Positions 34,653 through 41,707 of a DNA stretch of 41,707 bases are shown here, piece after piece (position 1 is the stretch's first letter; every line of letters starts with the position of its first letter). The notes beneath the pieces were generated by a model. The model was given only the letters and a program-made list of their open reading frames with translations, had not been told where the DNA came from and did no database searches. The stretch is from Actinomyces oris. GTDB taxonomy: Bacteria; Actinomycetota; Actinomycetes; Actinomycetales; Actinomycetaceae. The position numbers and the translations under genes are program-made. The DNA is taken from NCBI RefSeq assembly GCF_001937445.1, contig NZ_MSKS01000033.1, forward strand, positions 1-41,707, written 5' to 3'.

Positions 34653-37499
34653 TCAGTCCATACCGGCCCGCCGGCGTCGGTAGGCCTGGATCATCATGGT
34701 CGGTACCGTGATCCCCAGCACCGCCCCTCCGGCGATGAGGAAGGTGTCGGCTGCGCTCCCTCCGGTGAAGGGGATGGCGGGAACCGCCGACTTGCGGTTG
34801 GAGATGTTACCCAGCGCCACGACCTGCCCCTGGGTGGAGATGGTGATGGTGCGGGGGGTGGCGTCCAGGACGTAGCCGACCGGCGGCTTGGTCTCGACGA
34901 GCCGGTAGGAGCCGTAGCCCAGCTCCGCCAGCGTGAAGGCGCCGGGGTTCGCATCGGTGTCCAGGCCGCCCTGGGCGCAGGTGCCCACGCAGTCGGTGAT
35001 GGTGCGGGCCTGATCCGGCTGGGGCCGACCGTTGGAGTCCACGGGGATCAGCGACCACTGGGCGCCCTTGATGGGGTTGCCGCGCTCATCGGTCTTGGTC
35101 CAGGTGGCCGATCCCTTGATCCGGGTGTTGGTGACCTGCCCCAGGTCGAGGGTGGGGGTGTTGTCGCCCCTGCTGGCGGCGGGCGCTGATCCGTCCAGGG
35201 TCTTGGTCACGGTGGTGCTGGACAGGTGGTAGCCGGCCGGCGCCTGGGTCTCGGTGATGGAGTACTCGCCCCAGGTGAGCCCGGAGACCTTGAAGAACCC
35301 GGCCCGAGGATCTTGGTCCACCGAGCCGTTGGGGCACGTGGCCTTGCCGCCGGCGGCGACGCAGTCGGTCACCTCTTTCTGACCGCCGTTGAGCGCCGGC
35401 GAGGACAGAGTGAAGACGGTCCCCGCCAGGGGGTTGCCGGCGTCGTCGACCTTGCTCCAGATGACCTGACCGGGCACAGCCGTGTTGACCATCGTGCACT
35501 GTATCCACTCACCGGTGGCCAGATCCAGGGTCTTGGAGGCGGAGTTGACCGTCGATGACGGAGTCCTGATATCCGAGTTCGGGTGCGGCACGCAGGAGAC
35601 GGTGGCCTTGTACCCGGCGGACTTGGGAGACGACGAGGACTCCGACAGCACCGTCTGGCCCTGGGGCAGGTAAGCGGCGTCGAAGCCGCCGGCGCCTGAG
35701 GCGGTCTTACCGCTCTTGGGAGTGGCGGTGAGCGTCCAGTCCTTGGCGGACAGGCCCAGGGAACCGGCCGCGGTGTTGTCCACCTGCTTGACCATGGTCA
35801 GGTTGGGCAGCTGGACCTGCACCTGGTGGTCCTCGACCTCACCGTTGACCGTGATGCCGGTGGGCTGAGGGTCCTCGGCTGCTTGACCGTTGGGCGGGCG
35901 GCCGGTGATGCGCAGACGCATGAAGGTGGCGGCACCGTTGCCATTGATGGTGCTCCGCTTGGCGTCCTGGGGGACGGTCCAGGTCACGGTGGCCTTACCG
36001 GCGCTGGAGCAGGAGGTCACCGCGGAGCGCTCACCGGCTGAGAAGACGCCGTCCCGGTTCCAGTCCACCCAGCCGGCGATCTTGGTGTTACTGCCCGAGC
36101 AGGTGATCTCCTGGCTCCACTTCTTGCCGATGTCGGTCCAGATGACGCGGTCCCAGCCGGCGGGCAGGGCGTCCTCATCGTCAATATCCGTGGTGTCGTC
36201 CCTCGAGGCGTCAGCGCTGTGAGCGACGCTGTCATCGTTGTCCGTCAGGGCACCCAGGCGCACGACGGCGGAGTTCGTGGTGGCCACGTTCCTCCGGTCC
36301 GCCGCCTCACTGAGGTTGTACCAGTCTCCGGCGTCGCCCTCATACGGTGTCTTGCCGCGGGCGATGTTGCGCTCTCCGTTGTCAGACAGCTCCCCGCCGC
36401 TCCAGGCCGGCTGGAACACGCTGCCGGCGACGCCGTAGCTCTCCGGGGCGTCGCCGTAGTCCATGTAGGAGACGACGCCGAGGGCGACGGCGCCCCGACC
36501 GCCTCCGTGGATCTCGACATAGCCACTGCGCATGTTGCTCAGCAGCATGACCGAGGAGGGACCGTAGCCGTTGGGGACTTTGGCACTGCACTCGGCGTCG
36601 TCCGGGCGGAACTTCAGGCCGGGCCTATCGCCAACAGGTGTGGACACGGAGACCTTGCCCACGACGGAGTTCGTGATGCACCCCTGTGTCCGAGCACTCT
36701 CCAACAGGCGGTAGGTGACGCTTTCAGAGGCGACGTAGGGGATCGGGGAAACGGAGATGTACTCCTTCTGGCCGTTCGGTATGTGCCAGCTCGAGGCCTC
36801 AGCATCGGCGAAGACCATGCCCTCCATGGGCACTTCCACCTTATTGGGGAGACGTTCCAGCTGGCTCTTCGCGGGCTGGGAGGCGGAGGTGACGAGGTAG
36901 GCGCTGCACTCGACCTGGAACTGCTGCGTGGAGGAGTCCCTCAGGTTGGCGATACCCACAGGCAGGTTCGACGAGGTCATCTGGGGCTTCTTGGCGACCC
37001 CGGCGGTGTAGTTGGTGCCGTCGTTGTACAGGTGAGACAGGCCGTCGCCCCGCCAGTTACCCGGTTTGTATCCGACACTCAGGCCCCGATCCGTGGGCAG
37101 GCCCGGCTCATCCTTTCCTACGGCAGTGGTACGCACATTGGAGATGGTGCAGCGGCTGGTGCGCCACATATCACCGGAGATCCGTGAGGGAGTCGACCAG
37201 ACCACGCCGGTGCTTCCATCGGGAAGGACCATCGTGCCTTTTCCAGGCAAGGTATTGGTCATCTCGGTCCAGTCGATCCAGTCGATCACCTGAGTATATT
37301 TTCCCGATCCTCCGGCAGGATTTCCGTGAATGGCCTCGGCCGGGGGAACCAGGAGCGTTGCAGGGCCCAGTGTGGCAGCGATCAGCGCGAACACCGAGAT
37401 CGCGGCGCCGCTCCTCAGTCTCTGGTAAGGCTGGCATGAGGGTTGACATGATGACGTCAGTTCCCGCCGGCGTGAGCGGACGAAGAATCGGCGAAGCAT
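34653..37499 (-). CDS. Sortase-anchored surface protein with GEVED-like and SpaA-like domains
   Basis: 948 residues. A long signal peptide ends after PPAEA (about 56). A Cys-containing N-terminal region is followed by YGDAPESYG and GWVDWNRDGVFSAGE with VNGEVEDHQV, the GEVED-type adhesin module (about 350-575). Two SpaA/prealbumin-like domains follow (about 685-795 and 800-895), each with TDCV, a WSK/WTK lysine and an ITETQAPAGY or LVETKPPVGY E-box. The C-terminus has IPFTG (909-913), a hydrophobic helix and RRRRAGMD. IPFTG replaces the usual LPxTG leucine. Likely a wall-anchored adhesin or pilus-like tip. Ribosome-binding site GAGGTAG. Confidence 0.85.
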   Translation of the reverse strand: MLRRFFVRSRRRELTSSCQPSCQPYQRLRSGAAISVFALIAATLGPATLLVPPAEAIHGNPAGGSGKYTQVIDWIDWTEMTNTLPGKGTMVLPDGSTGVVWSTPSRISGDMWRTSRCTISNVRTTAVGKDEPGLPTDRGLSVGYKPGNWRGDGLSHLYNDGTNYTAGVAKKPQMTSSNLPVGIANLRDSSTQQFQVECSAYLVTSASQPAKSQLERLPNKVEVPMEGMVFADAEASSWHIPNGQKEYISVSPIPYVASESVTYRLLESARTQGCITNSVVGKVSVSTPVGDRPGLKFRPDDAECSAKVPNGYGPSSVMLLSNMRSGYVEIHGGGRGAVALGVVSYMDYGDAPESYGVAGSVFQPAWSGGELSDNGERNIARGKTPYEGDAGDWYNLSEAADRRNVATTNSAVVRLGALTDNDDSVAHSADASRDDTTDIDDEDALPAGWDRVIWTDIGKKWSQEITCSGSNTKIAGWVDWNRDGVFSAGERSAVTSCSSAGKATVTWTVPQDAKRSTINGNGAATFMRLRITGRPPNGQAAEDPQPTGITVNGEVEDHQVQVQLPNLTMVKQVDNTAAGSLGLSAKDWTLTATPKSGKTASGAGGFDAAYLPQGQTVLSESSSSPKSAGYKATVSCVPHPNSDIRTPSSTVNSASKTLDLATGEWIQCTMVNTAVPGQVIWSKVDDAGNPLAGTVFTLSSPALNGGQKEVTDCVAAGGKATCPNGSVDQDPRAGFFKVSGLTWGEYSITETQAPAGYHLSSTTVTKTLDGSAPAASRGDNTPTLDLGQVTNTRIKGSATWTKTDERGNPIKGAQWSLIPVDSNGRPQPDQARTITDCVGTCAQGGLDTDANPGAFTLAELGYGSYRLVETKPPVGYVLDATPRTITISTQGQVVALGNISNRKSAVPAIPFTGGSAADTFLIAGGAVLGITVPTMMIQAYRRRRAGMD

Positions 37500-37567
37500 G
37501 AAACGCTACCTCAGTCTTAGGGGAATGGGCCTTGACACGGTAGCATTACGGAATTCCACAGAGAGAC

Positions 37568-37596
37568 ACAGTAAGATTCCTGTAACTCAACAGCAA
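37568..37596 (-). promoter_or_regulatory. Surface-protein promoter
   Basis: On the - strand, TTGCTG (37596-37591), 17 bp, TACTGT (37573-37568), about 70 nt before the ATG. Confidence 0.55.
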
Positions 37597-37790
37597 TCAA
37601 TATCACGATTGAGTGTCATCAATGAATGATGTCCTCGGTTGGAAAGTGACGTATCGGTATTCTTCTGGGGCGATCATGGGTGCAGGTTCATCGTGTGGGC
37701 AGCGGTGCTCGGTTCTGTCTGCACTGACGTGATGCCGTGAGGAGTCGTTGAGGCGCTGGGGTGAAGGGCTGCGCCGTCGGACGGGACTGC

Positions 37791-37809
37791 TTAGGATAGG
37801 CCAGGCTCA
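37791..37809 (+). promoter_or_regulatory. Possible DtxR/IdeR iron box
   Basis: TTAGGATAGGCCAGGCTCA matches the DtxR consensus TTAGGTTAGGCTAACCTAA at 14 of 19 positions, 30 bp before the DUF364 start. Confidence 0.45.
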
Positions 37810-37839
37810 GTTACCACTCGGTCGCGGAAGGATGAAGTC

Positions 37840-38601
37840 ATGTCACAGCCATGGGAGATCTACGACGCGCTTCTTGACGGACTGCCTGACGACGTCGTCG
37901 TGCGCACGGCGGGCCAGGGACCCCGCTGGAGCCGCGTCCTCAACTCCGCCGGCGGCGTCGGTACGGCCTGGACCATGGATGTGCGCAGCCGCCCGGCCCT
38001 CAGCGGGGACGGGCCGCTCGACGGACGGCCACTGCGCGACGTCGGCGCCCTGGCCAAGTCCTGGAACCTGGCTGAGGCCAGCATCGGCCAGGCCGCCATC
38101 AACTCCTGGTACTCGCGCGAGCAGACGGCTGCAGCCAACGGATTCGAGCCCACCGGGGAGGGACTGACCTGGCGCCAGGTCTTCGACCCCTACCAGGAGA
38201 TGATCGCCGGCAAGAGGGTCGCGGTCATCGGGCACTTCCCCTTCGCCGAGGCCGCCCTGGCCGGCGCCGGTGAGTACATCTGTCTTGAGCGCAACCTTCA
38301 GCCCGGTGACTGGCCGGACAGCGCCTGCGAGTACATCCTGCCCGAGTGCGACGTCGTCTTCATCTCCTCATCGAGCTTCGTCAACAAGACCGCGCCGCGC
38401 CTCATCGAGCTCTCCCGCCAGGCGCACACCGTCCTGGTGGGGCCGTCGACGCCGCTCAACCCGGTACTCCTCGACTACGGCGTGGACACCATCACCGGTT
38501 TCGTCGCGGCGAGGTCACTGAGCGACCCCGTCTCCCTGGCCGAGATGGTCCCGGCCGGCGACATCGGCCCCGGCTTCCGGGTGCACCGTCATCGGGCCTG
38601 A
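37840..38601 (+). CDS. DUF364 (putative heavy-metal chelation) protein
   Basis: 253 residues. Sequence from about 120 (AGKRVAVIGHFPFAEAALAG) forms a Rossmann-like domain, with LPECDVVFISSSSFVNKTAP and the end TVLVGPSTPLNPVLLDYGVD as in the DUF4213/DUF364 family, thought to bind metals. GGAAGGA precedes the ATG. The iron-box-like site just upstream fits a metal-homeostasis role, but this is inference. It ends at a bidirectional hairpin facing the next gene. Confidence 0.8.
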   Translation: MSQPWEIYDALLDGLPDDVVVRTAGQGPRWSRVLNSAGGVGTAWTMDVRSRPALSGDGPLDGRPLRDVGALAKSWNLAEASIGQAAINSWYSREQTAAANGFEPTGEGLTWRQVFDPYQEMIAGKRVAVIGHFPFAEAALAGAGEYICLERNLQPGDWPDSACEYILPECDVVFISSSSFVNKTAPRLIELSRQAHTVLVGPSTPLNPVLLDYGVDTITGFVAARSLSDPVSLAEMVPAGDIGPGFRVHRHRA

Positions 38602-38676
38602 ACCGGTTGCCGCCGCCACCGGGGCCGGCCGGTGGAGGCCGGTCGCGCCCAGCGGCAGGGAATGACAACTGGAATG

Positions 38677-38719
38677 ACGACGACGCCGCACTGGGTCATA
38701 TCCAGTGCGGCGCCGTCGT
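38677..38719. terminator. Bidirectional terminator hairpin
   Basis: 18-bp stem (38677-38694 with 38702-38719, one mismatch), 7-base loop, between convergent DUF364 and the following - strand gene. Confidence 0.82.
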
Positions 38720-38736
38720 GAATTCAGAGGGGGCCG

Positions 38737-39282
38737 TCAGGCCTGAGCGTCCTCGGGGCTGATGCCGTAGCCGGCCTCATCCTCGGTGGAGTCGGCCCAG
38801 TACTCCTCGGCCCACGGGTCCTCAACCGGCTGGCTACGACGCCACACGACGTAGGCGCCGGCAGCGGCCGCGCCGGCGACGGCGAGCCAACCCAGGGTCT
38901 TGAGCACGCGGTGCTTCTTCTGCTTCTTCACGGGAACCTCCAATGCGGCGGACTTTGCGGCAACAGCCACGCGCTGGGCGCGCTCTGTCAGAGTACCGTC
39001 AGTACCCGCGGCAGCCTGGGCAGCCACGGCGGCGCGCTGCGCACGCGGGATGTAGTCCTCGACAACCCGGTGACGGGCCTCGTGGACCACCGGCTCCAGA
39101 CGCTCCTGTGCGTCCTTGGCGGCGCGGGCCACGCCCTCGGCGGCCTTGCTGACGTGCGGAGCAGCCCACAGGGCAGCCTTCTCAGCCTGATCAACGACGG
39201 ATCCGGCAAGGGATGCTGCCTCCTTGCGCAGATGAGCGGTGTCGAGTTTCTTGTCGCAGCATGTCTTCATCAGGCAGGGCAT
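38737..39282 (-). CDS. Hypothetical Ala-rich protein with C-terminal membrane helix
   Basis: 181 residues, no family recognised with confidence. It begins PCLMKTCCDKK with three closely spaced cysteines, then a long Ala/Glu/Lys helical region (about 15-110, apolipoprotein-like), a basic KKQKKHR, a membrane helix (LGWLAVAGAAAAGAYVVW) and an acidic tail PWAEEYWADSTEDE. The WAEEYW tail echoes small actinobacterial envelope proteins. ATG 39282 chosen for the GGGAGG upstream. Confidence 0.72.
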   Translation of the reverse strand: MPCLMKTCCDKKLDTAHLRKEAASLAGSVVDQAEKAALWAAPHVSKAAEGVARAAKDAQERLEPVVHEARHRVVEDYIPRAQRAAVAAQAAAGTDGTLTERAQRVAVAAKSAALEVPVKKQKKHRVLKTLGWLAVAGAAAAGAYVVWRRSQPVEDPWAEEYWADSTEDEAGYGISPEDAQA

Positions 39283-39450
39283 GGTTGCCTCCCAGGTTGG
39301 AAACGGATACAGACGGTCGTTGTGCAACGTGCACCAATGGTCGCACCCCTGCGCGGCCTGGCCCACACGATGTCCAGACGTTTTGCCTGGGGTGAACAGC
39401 ACCGCACGCCGCTTAGGGGTTCATGCCGATGGAGTCGGGACCGTGCCACC

Positions 39451-39981
39451 ATGGCACTCATGGAAGCGACTCTTCACACCAACCTCGGTGATATCCGCCT
39501 GGAGCTCTACCCCGAGCAGGCTCCTGAGACCGTCTCCAACTTCGTGGGGCTGGCCACCGGCCAGAAGGCGTGGACGGATCCACGCACCGGCACGGAGTCC
39601 CACTCCCCGCTGTATGACAACGTCATCTTCCACCGCGTCATCCCGGGTTTCATGATCCAGGGCGGTGACCCGCTCGGTGACGGCACCGGAGGACCCGGCT
39701 ACGTCTTCGACGACGAGATCGACGCCTCCCTGACCTTCGCCGCCCCCTACGTCCTGGCCATGGCCAACGCCGGCCGCCGCCTGGGCAAGGGCACCAACGG
39801 CTCGCAGTTCTTCATCACCACCGCCCCCACGGAGTGGCTCCAGGGCAAGCACACGATCTTCGGTGCTGTCACCGACGAGGCCTCCCGCGCCGTCGTCGAC
39901 GCGATCTCCGCTGTGGAGACCGACCCGCGCGACCGCCCGGTGCAGGACGTCATCATCACCTCGGTGGACATCACCGAGTAG
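39451..39981 (+). CDS. Peptidyl-prolyl cis-trans isomerase (cyclophilin)
   Basis: Cytoplasmic cyclophilin-type isomerase of 176 residues; no signal peptide. It starts LHTNLGDIRLELYPEQAPETV and contains FHRVIPGFMIQGGDPLGDG and GTNGSQFFIT, which bear the catalytic arginine and the substrate-site Gln/Phe residues. The extra loop between TGQKAW and SPLYDNVIFH is typical of the actinobacterial PpiA type. ATG 39451 is taken; ATG 39460 is possible. Confidence 0.93.
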   Translation: MALMEATLHTNLGDIRLELYPEQAPETVSNFVGLATGQKAWTDPRTGTESHSPLYDNVIFHRVIPGFMIQGGDPLGDGTGGPGYVFDDEIDASLTFAAPYVLAMANAGRRLGKGTNGSQFFITTAPTEWLQGKHTIFGAVTDEASRAVVDAISAVETDPRDRPVQDVIITSVDITE

Positions 39982-40073
39982 TTCCCAGGAGGGGACGAGG
40001 CGGCTGCTCGGCAACGAGGAGCCTGCCACCGCACCGCTACCGAACCACTGGAATCTGGTGTGATTCGCCTCTG

Positions 40074-40107
40074 TGACGCCGCTGGGACCTGCGTCCCGGC
40101 GGCGTCA
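40074..40107 (+). terminator. Terminator after the cyclophilin gene
   Basis: 15-bp stem (40074-40088 with 40093-40107, one mismatch) and 4-base loop. Confidence 0.75.
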
Positions 40108-40166
40108 TCGTATCCGGTCCACCTGTCCCAACACGCCAGCCCCGATCATCCGCACAGGAGTATCCG

Positions 40167-41021
40167 ATGACCTCGATGAACTCATTCGCGCAACAGGCAC
40201 CGCCGGTGTGCCCGCGCCACCCGGACACGGTGACCTACGTGCGCTGCCAGCGCTGCGACCGACCCACCTGTCCCGCCTGCCAGGTACCCAGCTCCGTGGG
40301 GGTGCACTGTGTGGACTGTGCTCGTCAGGCTCAGGCCGGTCGACGTCAGGCGCGCACGCCGCTGGGCGGGAACGTGGTCTCCGGTGCCCTGGTCACCAAG
40401 ATCCTCGTCGGCCTGTGCGTCGTCGTCTACGCGCTTCAGGTCTTCGTCCCCGAGGTGAACGCGCAGTCGATGGAGCTCCGCCTGGGCTTCGTGCCGGCAC
40501 TGGCCGTCTACGAGCCCTGGCGGTTCCTGACCACCGCCTTCCTCCATGCGAACTACATGCACCTCGGCTTCAACATGTGGGCCCTGTGGGTGCTGGGCGG
40601 CGTTCTTGAGCCGGTGCTCGGGCGATGGCGCTTCACCAGCGTGTACCTGCTCAGCGCCCTGGGCGGCTCGACGATGATCTACTGGCTCTCCTGGCCGGGC
40701 TCGGACTCCTGGCTCACGCTGACAGTGGGTGCCTCGGGAGCGGTCTTCGGCCTGTTCTCCGCCATGTTCATCGTGCAGCGGCGCTTCGGGCGAGACACCT
40801 CGGGGATCGTGGCGCTGGTGGCGATCAACGCCGTTATCTCCTTCCTGGGGGCCAACATCTCCTGGCAGGGGCACCTCGGTGGGCTTCTCGTCGGAGGGAT
40901 CCTCTCGGCGATCTACGCCTGGGCTCCTCGGGGGAAGCGGCAGGCTGTGGGGATCGCCGGGACCATCGCGGTCGCGGTGGCCCTGGTGGGGCTCGATCTG
41001 CTTCGGGCCTTTCTCGCCTGA
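40167..41021 (+). CDS. Rhomboid-family intramembrane serine protease
   Basis: 284 residues. The N-terminus is a B-box-like zinc finger (Cys 15, 27, 30, 35, 38, 48, 51; His 18, 47). About six membrane helices follow. The HANYMHLGFNMWALWVLG segment, the active-site serine in TVGASGAVFGLFSA and the histidine in SWQGHLGGLLVGG are the catalytic features of rhomboids. It cleaves membrane proteins in the bilayer; substrates unknown. It stands alone behind a terminator. Confidence 0.92.
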   Translation: MTSMNSFAQQAPPVCPRHPDTVTYVRCQRCDRPTCPACQVPSSVGVHCVDCARQAQAGRRQARTPLGGNVVSGALVTKILVGLCVVVYALQVFVPEVNAQSMELRLGFVPALAVYEPWRFLTTAFLHANYMHLGFNMWALWVLGGVLEPVLGRWRFTSVYLLSALGGSTMIYWLSWPGSDSWLTLTVGASGAVFGLFSAMFIVQRRFGRDTSGIVALVAINAVISFLGANISWQGHLGGLLVGGILSAIYAWAPRGKRQAVGIAGTIAVAVALVGLDLLRAFLA

Positions 41022-41181
41022 GACGCACCGCCCCCGTGTTGTCTCATGTCTTCTGGGATTTTCGGATGTCATGACTTCTCAAGACGCCGGTGGGGCGGGT
41101 TTCCGAGGCGTGAGAGTTGTTGCTCGCCTTGTCGGAGAGGGCCGGCCCGGTGACTGTGGTGGCTGCCGGTGTAGTCTGGAT

Positions 41182-41296
41182 GTACTGCACGAGGGTGGGG
41201 TGCTACTGGAGGAGGGTTGGGGGTACTTCGGGTAGGTGGGGCCTTCGTGCAGTACGCACAACCATTGGCCAGTAGATCCCGACCCTCGTGGAGTAG
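41182..41296. repeat. Three related 14-mers before the insertion sequence
   Basis: GTACTGCACGAGGG (41182-41195), its near-inverse CCTTCGTGCAGTAC (41242-41255) and CCCTCGTGGAGTAG (41283-41296). The first two could form a hairpin. Between rhomboid and transposase no gene is seen. Confidence 0.5.
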
Positions 41297-41346
41297 GCCG
41301 ACTTGGGCCGGCTCGGTGTCAAGCCCCGGGTTTTGTGGAGGCTGGT

Positions 41347-41707
41347 TTATCTGGTGCCGGTGGTTGCCGGTTGTGATTGTTCCTGGCGGTGGGTGTCGGG
41401 TGCCCAGGTGGCTTCGTGCTCGGCGGTGGTTCGCATCCCGATGGCGGAGTGTGGCCGGGTGGTGCCCGTACCAGTGGACCCACTCGGCGGTGGCGACCTC
41501 GACGGCGTCGATGTCCTCCCAAGGGCCCTGGTTGCGGATCAGCTCGGCCTTGTACAGCGAGTTGAGCGCCTCGGCCAGAGCATTGTCGTAGGAATCCCCC
41601 TTAGAGCCTACAGAGGCGACTGCCTCGCAGTCGGACAGGGCCTGCCCATAGCGAATGGACCGGTACTGCACCCCACGGTCGGAGTGGTGCACCAGGCCCG
41701 TCAGGTC
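41347..41707 (-). pseudogene. IS3-type transposase (OrfB), 3' part, frameshifted and cut by the window edge
   Basis: Integrase-core transposase of the IS3 group: LTGLVHHSDRGVQYRSIRYG, GSKGDSYDNALAEALNSLYK with the catalytic glutamate, and AEWVHWYG are clear on the - strand. After TGGTACGG the frame breaks. One extra G near 41464-41466 would explain it, because the next frame reads RPHSAIGMRTTAEHEATW and stops at 41347-41349. The 5' part and the other end of the element lie beyond the window. A sequencing error remains possible. Confidence 0.8.

Larger units (their letters stand above)
37500..37839. other. Divergent spacer between the surface protein and DUF364 genes
   Basis: About 340 bp, AT-richer than its surroundings near 37550-37680. 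It contains the surface-protein promoter and the DtxR-like box; no gene seen. Confidence 0.6.

Noticed and set aside
41069-41345. C-terminal continuation of the transposase beyond position 41347
   Set aside because: The Pro/His-rich tail in the unshifted frame is read-through after the frameshift; the family ending is in the other frame.

Overview
The window is a high-G+C actinobacterial chromosome segment spanning the replication origin. Gene order (parB-parA-rsmG-jag-yidC-yidD-rnpA-rpmH, then dnaA-dnaN-recF-dciA-gyrB-gyrA, DUF3566, tRNA-Ile, DLW-39, tRNA-Ala), the protein style and a sortase-anchored SpaA-type surface protein point to Actinomyces or a close relative. The genus is an inference; no search was run.

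Layout. 1-4178: threonine synthase, a class I/II aminotransferase and a D-Ala-D-Ala ligase, all on +. 4179-8680: about 4.5 kb with no credible gene, lower in G+C than its neighbours, holding 15 perfect copies of the parS core GTTTCACGTGAAAC. Four more copies lie in the aminotransferase leader, in parB (two) and in parA, so 19 sites fall within about 9.1 kb. The block lies between convergent units (ddl on +, parB on -), each ending in a strong hairpin. Five consecutive sites are spaced 392, 391, 388 and 394 bp apart, and two of these intervals are visibly diverged tandem copies. 8740-14743: the - strand rpmH-to-parB cluster. 14744-17685: dnaA with two spacers that carry DnaA boxes, the likely oriC. 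17686-26315: dnaN, recF, dciA, gyrB, gyrA and a DUF3566 membrane protein. 26365-26711: two tRNA genes around a 44-residue DLW-39-like protein.

26779-34516 is an accessory stretch of small regulator/effector units: TetR with a divergent HXXEE membrane protein; a membrane protein with an overlapping XRE regulator, then MarR; a quinone-oxidoreductase-like enzyme; a GyrI-like effector-binding protein overlapping an AraC regulator; and an HTH regulator followed by a PLDNc_N protein and an ABC exporter. 34653-37499 encodes a large cell-wall surface protein. 37840-41021 holds a DUF364 protein behind a possible iron box, a small membrane protein, a cyclophilin and a rhomboid protease. The right edge is the 3' part of a frameshifted IS3-type transposase.

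The most notable feature is the segregation platform: a compact parS array with part-periodic spacing, next to a ParB whose ParA-contacting N-terminus is separated from its CTPase/HTH core by an unusually long basic-then-acidic linker. ParA, ParB and the array would act together in origin segregation, while DnaA, DnaN, RecF, DciA and gyrase start and support replication from the adjacent origin.
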